A stretch of DNA of 64,000 nt from Apostichopus japonicus (GCF_037975245.1 NC_092579.1:25093166-25157165), one strand, 5' to 3'. Numbered from the stretch's first letter, positions 35,259 through 48,113 are shown. Made by a program: numbers and translations. The notes: a model not told the origin generated them from the letters alone.

Positions 35259-36062
35259 CAAAAATGAAATGGCTACACACAAATTAGTAGTCTATAACTG
35301 AGAATGACCATGCATGCAAATATGCAGTAAATTTTCTAAGTTGTTAGACTAATTTATTTGTTGCAAGGAACTCTATAATTGTGCTGGTAAACTAGAGTAG
35401 GAAATGAAAACAGTTACTTTTTTGAGTATAGGCCCGTCCCTCACGTACCTCACTGCATACTAGACTTACAGTTACAAAATAAATTTGCCCATATCAAAAA
35501 ATGCTCTTGACAGGAATAACCACCAAATTGAGGTAGGCCCTACATGGTGCATAATTTAATAAATCTGGACCTGGAGCTAGGCTACAGTAGTCCTACTATT
35601 GCTATTGCTCCGCTCATGAGTAGTTGCATTTCTTTCGAGTTTTATTTCCTTGTGGGTAGATCTCCCTACCAATCCATGTCCATATTATACTGATGTAGGC
35701 TAAGGCCTATATTCATATTTGCAAAGCTACCGAATCATAAACCAAACACATATGATACCCCAGCGTCCCATACTGATAATGCTTACTAGGCAAATATATG
35801 TAGAAAAGCATAATACTTCATAAAAATGTTCGACCTAGGCTAAGTAAGTACAGAAGCCTGCACGGCAGTACTACTAGCCCATGCCGGTGTATTAGTTGCC
35901 TTAGTTTGTCTGCCTAGCTACTCCTAAATAGGCCTTGCATCGGTCTATTGAACAATATAACAAGGAAGCCTACATTAGACCAAACACTTCAGCCGGTAAA
36001 CGGTATACTTTAGCCTAAATAGTAGCGAAACGTTAGTCGTAATAGCATAATTTGCTGCCTAC
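35259..36062. other. Putative first intron, no recognised feature
   Basis: AT-rich sequence right of the large repeat and left of the exon candidate at 36,063. TAGGC/GGCCTA-rich words are frequent between 35,540 and 36,000 but form no clear unit. Confidence 0.4.
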
Positions 36063-36192
36063 CTTCTTGTACAGTATGAACTGCCAGTAAATGCTCCGAG
36101 AAGGTAGCATTGGTCATTTTGTCTATCCCCAATTTCTCTTCCAGTAGATCGTCCACGTTGCACCAGCTCAAGTACACTTTTGATGCCTGCAT
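36063..36192 (-). CDS. Possible first coding exon of a host gene
   Basis: The minus-strand ATG at 36,192-36,190 opens 43 codons: MQASKVYLSWCNVDDLLEEK then LGIDKMTNATFSEHLLAVHT. They end at a good donor, GAAG|GTAGGC. The exon ends in phase 1, and the exon candidate at 32,463 begins in phase 1. Upstream (36,200-36,310) is locally GC-richer with GGCCGGTGGAAGGCCC-like sequence, as near a promoter. No homologue is recognised. The gene may run leftwards through the large repeat, perhaps to the exon candidates at 3.0-1.65 kb, but this connection is inference. Confidence 0.45.
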
Positions 36193-36894
36193 TTCTCTCT
36201 CCCTTTTTCACTCACTGCTTTTGGCATCTGGACCCACAATAAAGCAACCTGGGCCTTCCACCGGCCCGACCTGCATTTAGTGTCCGGATACGGCCGTTTC
36301 TCAGAACACAGGATATACACTGTACAGTGGCAGTATATTATATATACCCTATCATGTGATCAAGTCAGAAAGTGGAGTAACAGTGTACCAGCGAAACCTA
36401 TGAAATTGGCCCGCCATCTAAAAATTTCCTAGCTGAGAGAATACTTTTAATTGATACTATGCAACCTTTGGGTTCCAAACATTCTCTTTTACTACTGATT
36501 GGTAGTCAATAACCATGTTATCTTTTGATGATTTCCTTCATTTCAAACAAAAATGCATTGTACATTGAAATGGTTTTGCAAATTAATCTAAAAGCTGACC
36601 ACGGTTAAAGAGTCTACATTCAGGGTTTAGGAACAATGAATCTGAATGTTGACATTCAACAACAAAAACTGGAACTGTTGCACCCTGGTCTAGTGCTTTT
36701 TGTCACCTCTGACTCTCCCCTATATTCTCAGCAAGTTAAAAATCTGCTGTATATCAGCCCAAAATTGATTTTGCTAACAGTGGAAAGTTTTTCAACAATG
36801 AACCACTGGTCCAACAGCTCAAGGACACATTGCTAGTGCCAGTGTGTTACAAAAGTATCTCAGCAAACAGTGCAGGCTAATTTTTAGACTAAAG

Positions 36895-39176
36895 CAGGGG
36901 TCGAAATTTAGAATATTTACGACTATTCTAGCGGAATAGTGTATTTTCAAATCCACTATTCCGTCTCATTTTCCACTATTCCTTAATTTCCTTTGAAACT
37001 ATAAAAAGAAAAAAAAATAAGATAACAAAATTATATGTTGAGTCTTCTGTTGGGTTATTGATAATCATTAGTGTTTTGTGTACTGAATTGAAGAAAGCAG
37101 GTAACCCAGGACGCAGGTTGTAAAACCCACTCACAAGGGCAAGGGCAATGTCAATGGCTAGTTTCGCACACTTCAGGGTACAGTATATGGGTCACACTGA
37201 CACCCATGGCCCAGCGCGGGAAAAGCTGCTGTAATAAATCAGCCTCGCGGGAAATGTTTTGAACAATATTGCCATTCCACATTTTTTTTAAATTTATATT
37301 GTATGTTAGTTAGTAACGTTTTCTTTCGTATGAATTTGACTTCAATTCAGTGTTCCCTCTAAGGTGCGGGATTCCCTTCAACTGACTCAGTAATCCCGCA
37401 AAGAAAACATTTGTCTGCTGGAAATCCCCGCATCGTTTTCTTGCATTCGCGTGAAGTTTATACTCAATGCACAACGTATTCACTTCACTGTATAGAGGGG
37501 GAAAAAAACAAAAATCAGTAGAGAAATTACCAATTGTGTAAGAAAAGTAAGTTGGTACACCTTTCAAATTTTACGAAAAGATTGAACAAAACACTTTCGA
37601 AAAATTCACGCGAATCTGGCATATCGTGTTAAATGCAACTAATGTCATGTTAACAAGGCTCTAGTACACCCATCTATGAATAAAACGGAAGACCACATCT
37701 GGTATTAAGCGGGAGAAAAAGTATTTTTTAGAATTTCCAAAAATACGCAAAAATAATATCCTACCATGGTTAAGTGTATAGCAAATAGCCTAACCACCTC
37801 ATCGGTTACGGATCACACGTAAATACAAAACACAACTCATTGTATTTTGCGAAGTTGACGTTTTTTACAAGAACAAAATATATAAAACAATATTAAGCAT
37901 TTAGTGAATCATGCCAAGTGGCCTAAAACATGTCATTACAAGGGTTACTTTCATAAAGATGGCCATAGCTATAGGGGCCTTGATATCGTGCTATGCTTGT
38001 ATAGTATGGACTGTGCCACGTGTATCATGGGAATATATTGTTTTGTTCATGCGGAGGAGTCAGTTGGCTTGAGGTGTGATTTACTTATCTAAATGTTACT
38101 GGTATATTTAACCTACTTTTCTTGAACGTCTAAGATAATATTTCGCATAACTTTGCCGATCCTTTACTGACTGACCTAATTAATTCTAGAATGGAGCCAA
38201 AGTAGTTTAACTCCATGTAACGTTTCTTGGAAACGTGCCAAAAAATCTTAACAAACATGTGTTAGACAGGGGATGAGCTCACAGTTGTTGGTACCTGGGA
38301 AATTTCGCAACACATGTAAAGCCTAACGTGGTATTTAAGTAGGGTTAAATTCTGCAGTTGTAAACTTTTGTACGTATATTCATTGTTAGGCAGTCAAGAA
38401 ACGGGGCTTTGCCGAACGTTGTTTGTTTCATAATATCGGAAGTTTTGTAAAGTTAAACTTTTTAAAGATTGTAAGACATTATAAATCTCTTTTCATAACA
38501 CAGAATATTGCTACGTACAGTCTCCAACTTGTCATTTTAAAATTTTCATCAGTTTCCTGACAATTTAAATTCCAAAATTTGTTATTATTTTGCATCTTCA
38601 ACTGCTAATTTTTTATCGCCAGTCACGCAAAATTACCAATATTTTCCGGGGGGCCTTTGCCCCTGGAAACCCACAAGCATAGGCGTAGGAGCCTAATTTG
38701 ATTTGGGGGCTGAAACGACTTGCCCGAAAAATATAACCAAAATCGGGAAATCGGCAGTTGTTTTTAGTGTGTTCGCGGGAAATTGAACAAGGATTTCCAA
38801 GACTGTGTAACTACCTGTTACACATGAGGTGATAATTTTCCCTACATACGCGATGGTATACGGAACGTGTAAAGGGCAATAAATCGGAAGAAAATGTTGG
38901 CTACGGAACATGTAGGTACTGTACATAACTGCAACTCACGTGTAAAGAGAGTTTCTTTTGTATTTTTGGGCAAGTTTTTACGCCCGGGAAACAAATAAAA
39001 TTAAAATTGTTGCCTGACTAGTGACAGGCAAGAAAATTTAGATGGATTTGTCAAAGTTTGTTGTTAGCTATCACTTTTAGCACTATCCATACGGAATAGT
39101 GAACCCAAGCAACTTGGTATTCCGTTCATGATTTCACTATCGCGGGATAGCGGAATAGCGTAAATTTCGACCCCTG
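36895..39176 (+). mobile_element. TIR element with CAGGGGTCGAAATTTA ends
   Basis: CAGGGGTCGAAATTTA at the left and TAAATTTCGACCCCTG at the right are perfect 16-bp inverted repeats. Inside both ends are several CACTATTCC/GGAATAGTG words. The CAGGGG start suggests hAT, but the flanking 8 bases (GACTAAAG and TTTTAAAA) do not match, so the superfamily is uncertain. The interior (37,105-38,800) is shared with 40,003-41,684 and ends at a GGATTTCCAAG motif like that element's end, suggesting a nested insertion. No transposase is recognised. Confidence 0.75.
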
Positions 39177-39755
39177 TTTTAAAAGTCATTTCATGACCAT
39201 GTAAGATAGATTAAAGTTGAACGATAGTGATTTTTCAGCATTGACGAAAAAATACGATTTTATTCAAGAGTATTCTAGTTGGTTTCCGTTTTACACATGT
39301 GAAAATTCAAGTCAATCCGATGTTGGGAAAGGCTGAAAAAAAAATCCTAAAGTCATTGATTTTTCTAAACAAAAATTGGGCTTTTCTTGAAAAGCAATAT
39401 GATGATCACGTGATCTACAGTGACCTGTGACGTCATTATGATGATAACAAAGTGAGCTCGGCGTAGTGTACTTCAGCTTTGTGCACTGAGTGTGTAAGTT
39501 TAGTTGCAACCTACTCTATATTGAACTCGACAAACAAAACATCGTGTAAGTATTACTTACGGTAGCGCACACTGTCAGTAATGTTTGCACAGTGTGAAAG
39601 TACCGTTTGCAGACCTACGTGAAGTTGGGCTAGAATATGATTCCTCCTGAAGCCCAAACCACGAGGCATGCATGTGAATAAACGCAATAGGCATTGCATG
39701 TAGTGAGAAAATTGTTAGAGCATAGACTAACGGTTGAAGTCTCCTGTAATAATCA

Positions 39756-41684
39756 GGGCTGGAAAACCTTGCAAACCGTCCGAACCAGGTTCGCGAGAAC
39801 CCGGCTGGCGGAAAAAAAAAAATCAGACAAAAAAATAGAAAAAAAACGGGACGAAAAATTAAAAAAAAAACACAAAGGACAAAAAAAGTATATCTGTAAA
39901 AAAAAAAGAGAAAATTTCACAAGAAAAGTTTCAGAAACATAAGGAACATGTTCAGAGAGCGTGCTCGCAATTTTAGCCACAATACTAATGAGTAATGATG
40001 TGTCCCCAACCCACTTACAATGGCTATTTCGCAAGCTTCAGGGTATACGTGTCACACGGACACCCACGGCCCAGCGCGGGAAGGTTGCTGTAATAAATCA
40101 GCCTCGCGGGAAATGTTTTGAACAATATTGCCATTCCACATTTGTTTATATTTTTATTGTAAGCTGGTTAGTAAAGGTTTCTTTCGTATTCTTCGTATTT
40201 CTTTCTTTCGTATGATTCGTAATTCTTTCGTATGAATTTGACTTCAGTTCAGTGTTCCCACTAAGGTGCGGGATTCCCTTCAACCGTGACTGACTCAGTA
40301 ACCCCGCAAAGAAAACATTTGTCTGCTGGAAATCCCCGCATCGTTTTTTGCATTCGCGATGAGTTTATACTCAATGTACAACTTATTCACTTGACCGTAT
40401 AGAGAAAAAAAAAATGAAAATCAATTGTGTACCAATTGTGTACGAAAAGTAAGTTGGTAGGCTACACCTTTCAAATTTTACGAAAGATCGAGCAAAGCAC
40501 TTTCGAAAAATTCACGCAAAACTGGCATATCGTGCTAAATGCAACTAATGTCATGTAAACAAGGCTCTAGTGCATCCATTTATGAATAAACCGTAATACC
40601 ACATCTGGTGTTAAGCGGGGGGGGAGAAAGTATTTTCTAGAATTTCCAAAAATACCGAAAATATAATATCCTACCATAGTTTAAGTGTATAGCAAATAGC
40701 CTAACCACCTCGGCGGTTACGGATCTCACCTAACTACAAAATCACAACTAATTGTATTTTGCGGAGTTGACGTTTTCTACAAGAACATGGAAACAATATT
40801 TAGCATTGAGTTAATGATTTCAAGTGGCCTAAAACATGTGATTACAAGGGTAACTTTAATAAGATGGCCATAGCAAGGGGCCTTGATATCGTGCTATGAG
40901 TGTATGGTATGGACTGTGCCTTGTGTTTCATGGGGTGTGCATGCGGAGGAGTCAGTTGGCTTGAGGTGTGTTTTACTTATCTAAATGTTACGGGGATATT
41001 TTACCTACTTTTCTTGAACGTCTAAGATATCATTTCGCATAACTTTACCGATCCTTTACTGACTGACCTAATTAATTCTAGACTGGAACGAAAAAAGTTT
41101 ACTCCATGAAAAGTTCCCTGGCAACGTGCCAAAAAATGTTAACAAACAGGTGTTAGACAGGGGATGAGCTCACAGTTGTTTGGCAAGGTACCTGGGAAAA
41201 TTTGCAGCAACATGTACCGTGGTAGTTGGGTAGGGTTAAACACTGCAGTTGTAAACATGTACGCATAGTGCACGCTATTCATTGTTAGGCAGTCTAGAAC
41301 CAGGGCTTTGCCGAACGTTGTTTGTTTCATAATATCGGAAGTTCTGTAAGTTGCACTTTTAATAGATTGAAAGACAGATTAAATCTCTTTTCATTTTATA
41401 ACATAATATAGCTACTCTAACTTGTCATTTTAAAATTTTCATCAGTTTCGTGACAATTTAAATTAAAAAAGTTGTCAATATTTTGCATCCTCAACTGCGA
41501 ATTTTTCATCGCCAGACACGCCAAATACCAAACATTTTCGGGGACTTTCGCCCCCAGGATCCCCACAAGGGGTTCCACCCCTTGACCCCACCAGGGCCCT
41601 AAGGCGGCCCCTGCACCTGATGCGCGAACACCGGCGAGAATTCGGCAGTGTGTTCGCGGGAAATTGAACAAGGTTTTCCAACAC
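39756..41684 (+). mobile_element. TIR element with TGGAAAACCTTG ends
   Basis: GGGCTGGAAAACCTTG at the left and CAAGGTTTTCCAAC at the right are inverted repeats. From 40,003 on, the body is collinear with 37,105-38,800, with scattered substitutions and small indels. An A-rich tract (about 39,815-39,925) near the left end gives a lysine-rich spurious frame. Near the right end is a C/G-rich region (41,540-41,625). No transposase is recognised. Confidence 0.65.
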
Positions 41685-41689
41685 TCACT

Positions 41690-42430
41690 AACCACTCGAT
41701 TGAGTTCAATGCGGTTGTATTTCAAGCTCAATGGAACCTTTCTGTTGGATGTAATGACGTACGGAACAAGGAACGCTTATGTTTTACAGTAGGCCTAGTG
41801 CATACAAGCGATTCTACTTTGTTTAGAACTTTGGATTTTCTTTCGGATGTTATAATAATCTACGTTTGAGACTATCATCACTATTATTATTGTGCCAGTT
41901 TGACAGGTAAGTAAGCACATTCATACAGCACTTGTATAAAACCCGCCAACAACGTGATCATGGATTTAGGTTACTTTGGGTCAGCTTGCGAGTTACCTCT
42001 TCAGATATTGGGAAATCGTTGCACAAATTTCGTAAAAAAAACTTGTAAACACGTGGTGAAGTAATCAAGAAACACCAAGATATTTATTATCTATTTATGT
42101 CTTGAACATTACGCCAGAAAATTAAACTAAAATAACAGTTATGCTGCAAGAAATGCACGCACAGCTCCGTACTGAACAGTGCACAACAGAAAAGATCATC
42201 ACAGTGACGTCATTCACTGACCTGAGGGCTGTTCAAGGTCGTTGCAGTGTTTGCAAATTCCAAAATTCGTATCAATTAAGGAGACGAAAAACAATGTTTT
42301 AATTCCCTTTTTTATAACTTTCCGGGTGCTATTTGGAAAATTAAAAAAATATGTTGCTTGGTAACATATAAACTACATTATATATGAAAAGGGGAGATTT
42401 TTTTTCTGTCACTATCATTCTACTTTAAGA
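41690..42430. other. No recognisable feature
   Basis: AT-rich sequence with no supported coding region, RNA or repeat. Confidence 0.4.
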
Positions 42431-42439
42431 AATAAAAAC

Positions 42440-42525
42440 CTAGTTTCTGTTTGCAGCAAGGGACTCATTAAATTCCTCATCTTGCTGGCCATCAAGCAAT
42501 CTGCACCATTGAGGGTCCTTGAACA
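42440..42525 (-). CDS. Possible terminal exon, low confidence
   Basis: After TTTGTCAG on the minus strand, a frame reads MFKDPQWCRLLDGQQDEEFN then ESLAANRN and stops at TAG. The residue mix looks protein-like, but the same point (CAG|GTATGT) could equally be a donor. Direction and phase with 43,008-43,170 are not settled. Confidence 0.25.
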
Positions 42526-43007
42526 TACCTGACAAATGGTCTATGATGGGAAAGTAACTCAGTGTCATTAAAACATCATACACAACTCAACAGACACACA
42601 TATGTAGTCACTAGATTACTATGGAAAGTCTGGTTCATGTGTATCATGTACTACATACCAAAAGAGTACGGAATTTTAATGGTCAGTGCATGATAATTTT
42701 TAATATAAATATCATGGTATTAGTATTGTCACTGTGTCATGTAAATAAGATTTGATAAAGTAATGATCATCTACGATGGTTCTATGAATCAAACAGGTTT
42801 AAAATTGAACCAGGGAACACCAGTTCCCACCACCACATTCATGTTCATGGAATTGTTCAACTATATTTTGGAACCTTGATAAGGTTAGAACTTGAAGCAA
42901 ATATACTTACTTCTGAATATATGGATGGTACAGATATTGGCAGAACATATAACCAATGACTGCTTCAATCTTTCATTTCTGCTGGGCAGGTGCTCCCCTC
43001 AGTAAGA

Positions 43008-43170
43008 TCAATTAAGTCCCCTTTGCATTGGCCCTTTTGAATGTAAGGTCCAACCCATTGAAGATGGAAACTGCACCCATAGAACCTTTTTGAACTCATC
43101 GATATCCAGATGAGCTGGTATGGTGCATTCTCTTGGCAGATGGTCTGAAGATAATGTATCATCAAAATTT
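43008..43170 (-). CDS. Possible exon after a strong acceptor
   Basis: The minus-strand acceptor CCTATTTCTTTCATCTATGACAG ends at 43,171. It is followed by a 54-codon open frame with NFDDTLSSDHLPRECTIPAH and LDIDEFKKVLWVQFPSSMG, closing at TGA 43,010-43,008. Downstream, other frames also look protein-like (GDLIDLTEGSTCPAEMKD; IEAVIGYMFCQYLYHPYIQ before a GTAAGT donor at about 42,910). This could mean further exons or a frameshifted pseudogene. A hAT element lies only 45 bp upstream of the acceptor. Product unrecognised. Confidence 0.35.
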
Positions 43171-43215
43171 CTGTCATAGATGAAAGAAATAGGAAACTTT
43201 ACATGGTGCCATTGG

Positions 43216-44114
43216 CATAGGCGTACGAGGCGGGGGGGGCAGGGGGGCAGACTGCCCCCCCACATTTCCAGAGGACAAGAAATTCGGGCAAAAGTCCTGA
43301 AAAATTGGGGCAGCCTAAGAGGAGAAAAAAATAATATGCAGTAGCTTGCCCGAATCTCTTTCAAATTTTTGCCCAACAATCCTGTGGAGAGCATTTTATG
43401 TTATTTGCTTTGTGACATTAATATTAATATAGGCCTAATGATTTTCTTTATTTAGCATCATGTTGCCCGAATATTTCCGTGTAAAACCACCGTAAGCGCA
43501 GCTCATCTGGATTACCACGCTTTTTGCACTATCAAAAATTTGTCAACTGTATACCTGGACATCCCGACATGAGTGTATAAGAAACGTATTCTTGTTCATG
43601 GATGGTAAGGGGGGGGGGGTGCCTACAAGCCTTGAAGTACAGGTTTATCATATTCTGTGTTATTTTTTCTACTTTTTGTGAGACAAATTGCAGTCTCACC
43701 CGACACAGTGACATTAACCAGCCTACTTGTCGTTGAACAATGTATGTTTTTCTGGAGGTAGCTGAGTACTGTGTTAAAATAATAAATACGGTAACTAAAT
43801 GGGAGCATAAAAAATACACTGTCCTATTTTTCCCCTTCAAAGTGATGTTACCATTTTTTCTTCTTCTAATTTACCACATTTTGGGGGAAGTGTAAATTTC
43901 TAAAACGTGAGATTATAAAATAAAGAATGTTTAGATGCAATTTGCAAGGCCTCAGAAGGGCCATTTCCGGCAATGTGAGAGGCATTTTTGGCCAAAAAAA
44001 TTCTTGTGAGCTACGCGCCAACCGATGGTGGCGCTCCGCTTAGATAGTGTCAAGGGAACTTTCGGGCACAAAAGTTTCTGCCCCCCCAAAGTGAAATGGT
44101 CCCGTACACCTATG
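43216..44114 (-). mobile_element. hAT-type element, relative of 7424-8991
   Basis: CATAGGCGTAC and GTACACCTATG form the inverted ends, with perfect 8-bp duplication GCCATTGG (43,208-43,215 and 44,115-44,122). The body matches 7424-8991 in the opposite orientation but lacks that copy's nested element and second snap-back arm. The palindromic module lies at 44,008-44,047. It is non-coding. Confidence 0.88.
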
Positions 44115-44122
44115 GCCATTGG

Positions 44123-45140
44123 AGGAGGGCATTGGGGTTGAAGAAATAGCAAACTACATGATATTGGAAGAGAAAAAAATTAAAAATAAGAAATGCATCA
44201 ATATTGTACATTCATGTAAGGTTTCTACAGTAAGTTTCTGTCTATAACAGATTGAAAAGGTGCTGCGGTTTGTACCTTTGAAAAGGTTTAGTATTTGTGA
44301 AAGAAGGTCACCTGTTTAGTTGTATATAATATTCTGGTCAAGGTTACAATTTTGTTTTAATGAGCGAAGCAGTTCATTAAGACAGAATATGAAGTGATAT
44401 ATCTTCTGGATAAGTCATTTTGAATTTGAAAGTAGACTAGTATTTCTCAAAGCTAAAGACATCATTATAATGTTATTTTGTTAAATACTTCCAATAATGA
44501 ATGATACCATACCATCTTTGAAGAAATTCCAACTGATGGTTGCTTAGTTACTATAATTTGAAGGTTTTAACTTTTGACCACAAGAACTAAATATAATGTT
44601 CTATCACTACCCACATTAAAACTGTTCACAACTGTTGTCCAAGTTGCATAGAACTCTGAAGATTAATTTTGACAAACCTAAGCCAGCATTGGACAACCAT
44701 TCAGTGCTTTCCATGGAAAAGGCCTTGTTTTTTCTTTGGGATCCGACAAAGCGACAATCTTCATTTTATACACCTTTGCAGGGCGACCACAGTTTAAGCC
44801 TCTTCGTGGGGTGCCGACGCCCTGGTGGTTGGGGGCTCTCCCCTGTCCTGTTTACATGAAACCTGGAAGTTAAAAAATGGATTAAAACTGTTGGGCCAAC
44901 AAGATGACATACTGTACTACTGTACCTGCAGCTGTCATGGTTTGTTGAAATACAAATTCAAATACTTACAGATCCATGTTAGTCCAAAGTCACACTTAGT
45001 TTGAAGTTGTCATATTTCAAAAAATTCACACCTGCGTAGAAATTGTTACATGTGTAATCGCATATATTTATACATTTGCTGTAAGAGCATATATAACTAG
45101 CTTTGATTTATTTATTTATTTATTTAAGGGTTTTTGTTAG
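44123..45140. other. No recognisable feature
   Basis: AT-rich sequence. A short ATTT microsatellite sits at about 45,107-45,126. An open frame at 44,635-44,859 has no recognisable motif and is not annotated. Confidence 0.4.
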
Positions 45141-47660
45141 CTCAACCTCTCGATGACCTTTGACCTATATTTTTCACAACTTCTGATGGCCTATCCACCA
45201 GGAATGTTCATTGTGTGTAAGTTTCATCAAAATCAGTCATGTTAGCATGTAAGCATATAGTCCTGATCATTTTGAACAATTTTGAACAGATAGATGAACA
45301 GATGGACAATTGCTGATATGACTATGGGCTCAAATTAAAAATTTAATTACTATTTCTTGAACTGAAATGAAAAGACATCTAAGTTTAGAACTGTAGCATG
45401 GTGCGCTCATAACTGACGCACTTAAGGATCTGATCAATCATATGTCTATCAAGGAAGAATCCAAATCACTCAACTGTATGCGTTTTTCATATGTGTAGTT
45501 CCTCAGAAATCCAATGATTTCAAAATATTTATTGTTCTGTGCCTACACAATGTACAATTGAGCAGAATTTGACCACAAAATGTCTGCCCTGTCAAGTTCT
45601 TCCATACCCCTAAATTGTCACATTCGTTGATAAGCTAACTGTAGTGTAGGCCTTAGTACACATCCATTGACTTTAGATGCTGTTTGCTATGCTCTGAGCC
45701 TCTAAGCTCAGACAGGTCAGGTCCCAGAGAGAAGTGGTATCATATTGAGGTAATGTTGGGTATTTTTAGGGTGTAAGATTTCCAAATGCACACAAACATG
45801 CAAAACTGGGGAGAGGGTGTTAAAAGCTTTAAAAAAAACACAATTTGGCCAGCAAATAGCCACAAGAAAGTCAAAAGACTTAGTGATTCCTTGCCCATTT
45901 GATAATAAACTTTAGGTAGAAGATTTTCTACCGATCTAATGCTGAGCAGAAATGGCAAGTCTTGCAGAATTGAGTAATGCATATCTATGCAAAGAGGGTC
46001 GAAGGTCAAACAAACTTAACTTCTGTATAATTCTACTTATTCTGACTATAACCAACAATTGACCTTGAATGACCTTTGACATCCATGAAAAACAATAGGG
46101 ATTATCTGCTCATCAAAGGCTACCAACATACCAAGTTAAAGTTCATGAAACTTTTCTTCTTGAGATATTGTATTCACAAGGTTTACAGCCTTTGACCTCT
46201 GGTGACCTCAAATAACCATTAGCCTCCATGAAAAACACTATGGATCATCAGCACACCATAGGCTACCAACAAACAAAGTTTAAGCAACTTTTACTTCTTG
46301 AGATATCGTGTTTACACGGTTTTCAGACTTTGACCTGTGGTGACCTTTGACCTTCATGGAAAACATGAAAACCATATCAGACCCATATCAGTTGGAGTTT
46401 CACAAGTTATTGCCCCCAAGAGCCATAATTGACCTTTCGTGACCTTGGATTACATAACGGTTATTTAGTAAAACGTGCACCTACTGCATTCACAATATGT
46501 CCCAATATATCAGCCACGTCAGACTTCGTCACTGGAAGTTGTTGCAAAAATTAACGTCAGTGGACATTTTTTTGCCCATAAGCAACCTTGAATGGCGATA
46601 CGTTTTTATGAAAAATGTTCCCCTTGATGAAGTGCACTCTATCCTAAAATTGTTATGCACTCCAATGTACATACACAATGTTATTGCTAAAAAGGTATCA
46701 AATCCAACCGTTGGCACCTCATAACTTAAGAACCAGGTGTCCGATCGAAGTGGGAGTTAGTTTCGTCTATAGAGCACACAGAGCTCTATCATATATTAAA
46801 ATATTGACAAACATTTTTTTCTTTGCCTTGTATCTCCTAAAATAAGCATATTTATAAAAAAAAACATGTCAGACCCTGTCAATGGGAGTTATTGTTTTCA
46901 GCCTTTGACCTCTGGTGACCCCAAATGACCTTTGACCTCCATCAAAAATAACAGGGATCATCTAATCACTAAGAGTTACCAACATACTATGTTTAAAGCT
47001 CAAGTCAACTTTACTATTTGAGATATCGTGTTTACATGGTTTTCAGCTTTTGACCTCTGGTGACCTCAAATGACCTTGGCTCCCATGAAAAACCATAGGG
47101 ATTACCTGCTCACCAAGGGCTATCAACACACTAAGTTTAAAGTTCAAGCATCTTTTACTTCTTGAGATATCATGTTTAAAAGTTTTTTAACTTTTGACCT
47201 CTGGTGACCCCAAATGACCTTTGACCTTCATGAAAAAACAATAGATATTACTTGCTCACCAAGGGCTATCTACACACCAAGTTTAAAGTTCATGCATCTT
47301 TTACTGCTTGAGATATCATGTTTACATGGCTTTCCGCCTTTGACCTCTGGTGACCCTAAATGACCTTTGACCTCCATGAAAAAGAGTTGGGAACATCTGC
47401 TATCCTAGGTCAATCCCCAGTCTAATTTTCAAGTTGAAGCATCTTGTACTTCTTGAGATACCGTGTTTACAATTTTTTCCACCTATGACCTCTGGTGACC
47501 TCTCAAATGACCTTTGACCTCCATGAAAAAAAAATAGAGACCATCTACTCACTAAGGGCTACCCACATACTAAGTTTGAAATTGCAAACACTTTTACTCC
47601 TTGAGATATTGTGCTTACAAGGTTTTCAGACTTTGACCTCTGTTGACCTTCGGAAAGGAA
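45141..47660 (+). repeat. Degenerate ~146-bp satellite rich in TGACCT
   Basis: Repeated units contain TTTGACCTCTGGTGACC, CAAATGACCTTTGACCTCC, ATGAAAAACAATAGGGATCA, a CACCAAGGGCTA block, AAGTTTAAAGTTCAAGCATC and CTTGAGATATCGTGTTTACA. Successive CAAATGACCTTTGACC points near 46,926, 47,215, 47,361 and 47,508 are spaced at 146-147 bases or twice that. The left part (45,141-46,450) is more decayed. Six perfect TGACCTTTGACCT sites are present (starting 45,154; 46,341; 46,926; 47,215; 47,361; 47,508). Confidence 0.88.
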
Positions 47661-47941
47661 TCAAAAATGGATTTAAACTCATTAAAATGTATTTCTGCTT
47701 GACTGCAAAAGTTTAGTTTGCCTGCTGTATCATTGCTAGAAATATTTGAAGGTGCGTCAATTATGAAGCCATTACTATACTACTACTAGTACTAATTGTA
47801 TTGGGCCTGACTTTAGAATCCGTACCATATTAATGGGAAAGCTTACTTCGGATCGGCAGAATAACAACTGTATAATCTGGCTGAACGTGTGTGCTCGCAT
47901 CGGCTTGGTTTCTGTCAATAGCAGCCTCCTTAATCAAGAGA

Positions 47942-48113
47942 ATAACAGTCAGTGAATAGGTGCGTCGCATGAATGATTTGCTTGAATGAATTAAAGGGGT
48001 AGAGTTCCAAATGAATTAACTGAGCCATAGAATTACAGTCAGTGGATAGGTGCGTCGCGTGAATGATTCGCTTGAATGAATTAAAGGGGTAGAGTTCCAA
48101 ATGATATAAATGA
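47942..48113. repeat. Two-copy tandem repeat, ~86 bp
   Basis: ACAGTCAGTGAATAGGTGCG through GGGGTAGAGTTCCAAATGA occurs twice in direct order (about 47,945-48,012 and 48,031-48,102), with few differences. It borders the Merlin-like transposase relic and may be part of its terminal region. Confidence 0.8.

Noticed and set aside
39694-39942. Lysine-rich 82-codon frame
   Set aside because: It is the translation of an A-rich tract inside a TIR element, with no domain.
45141-47660. CRISPR-like array
   Set aside because: Repeats are long, degenerate and contiguous, without unique spacers of constant size, in a eukaryotic context. It is a satellite.
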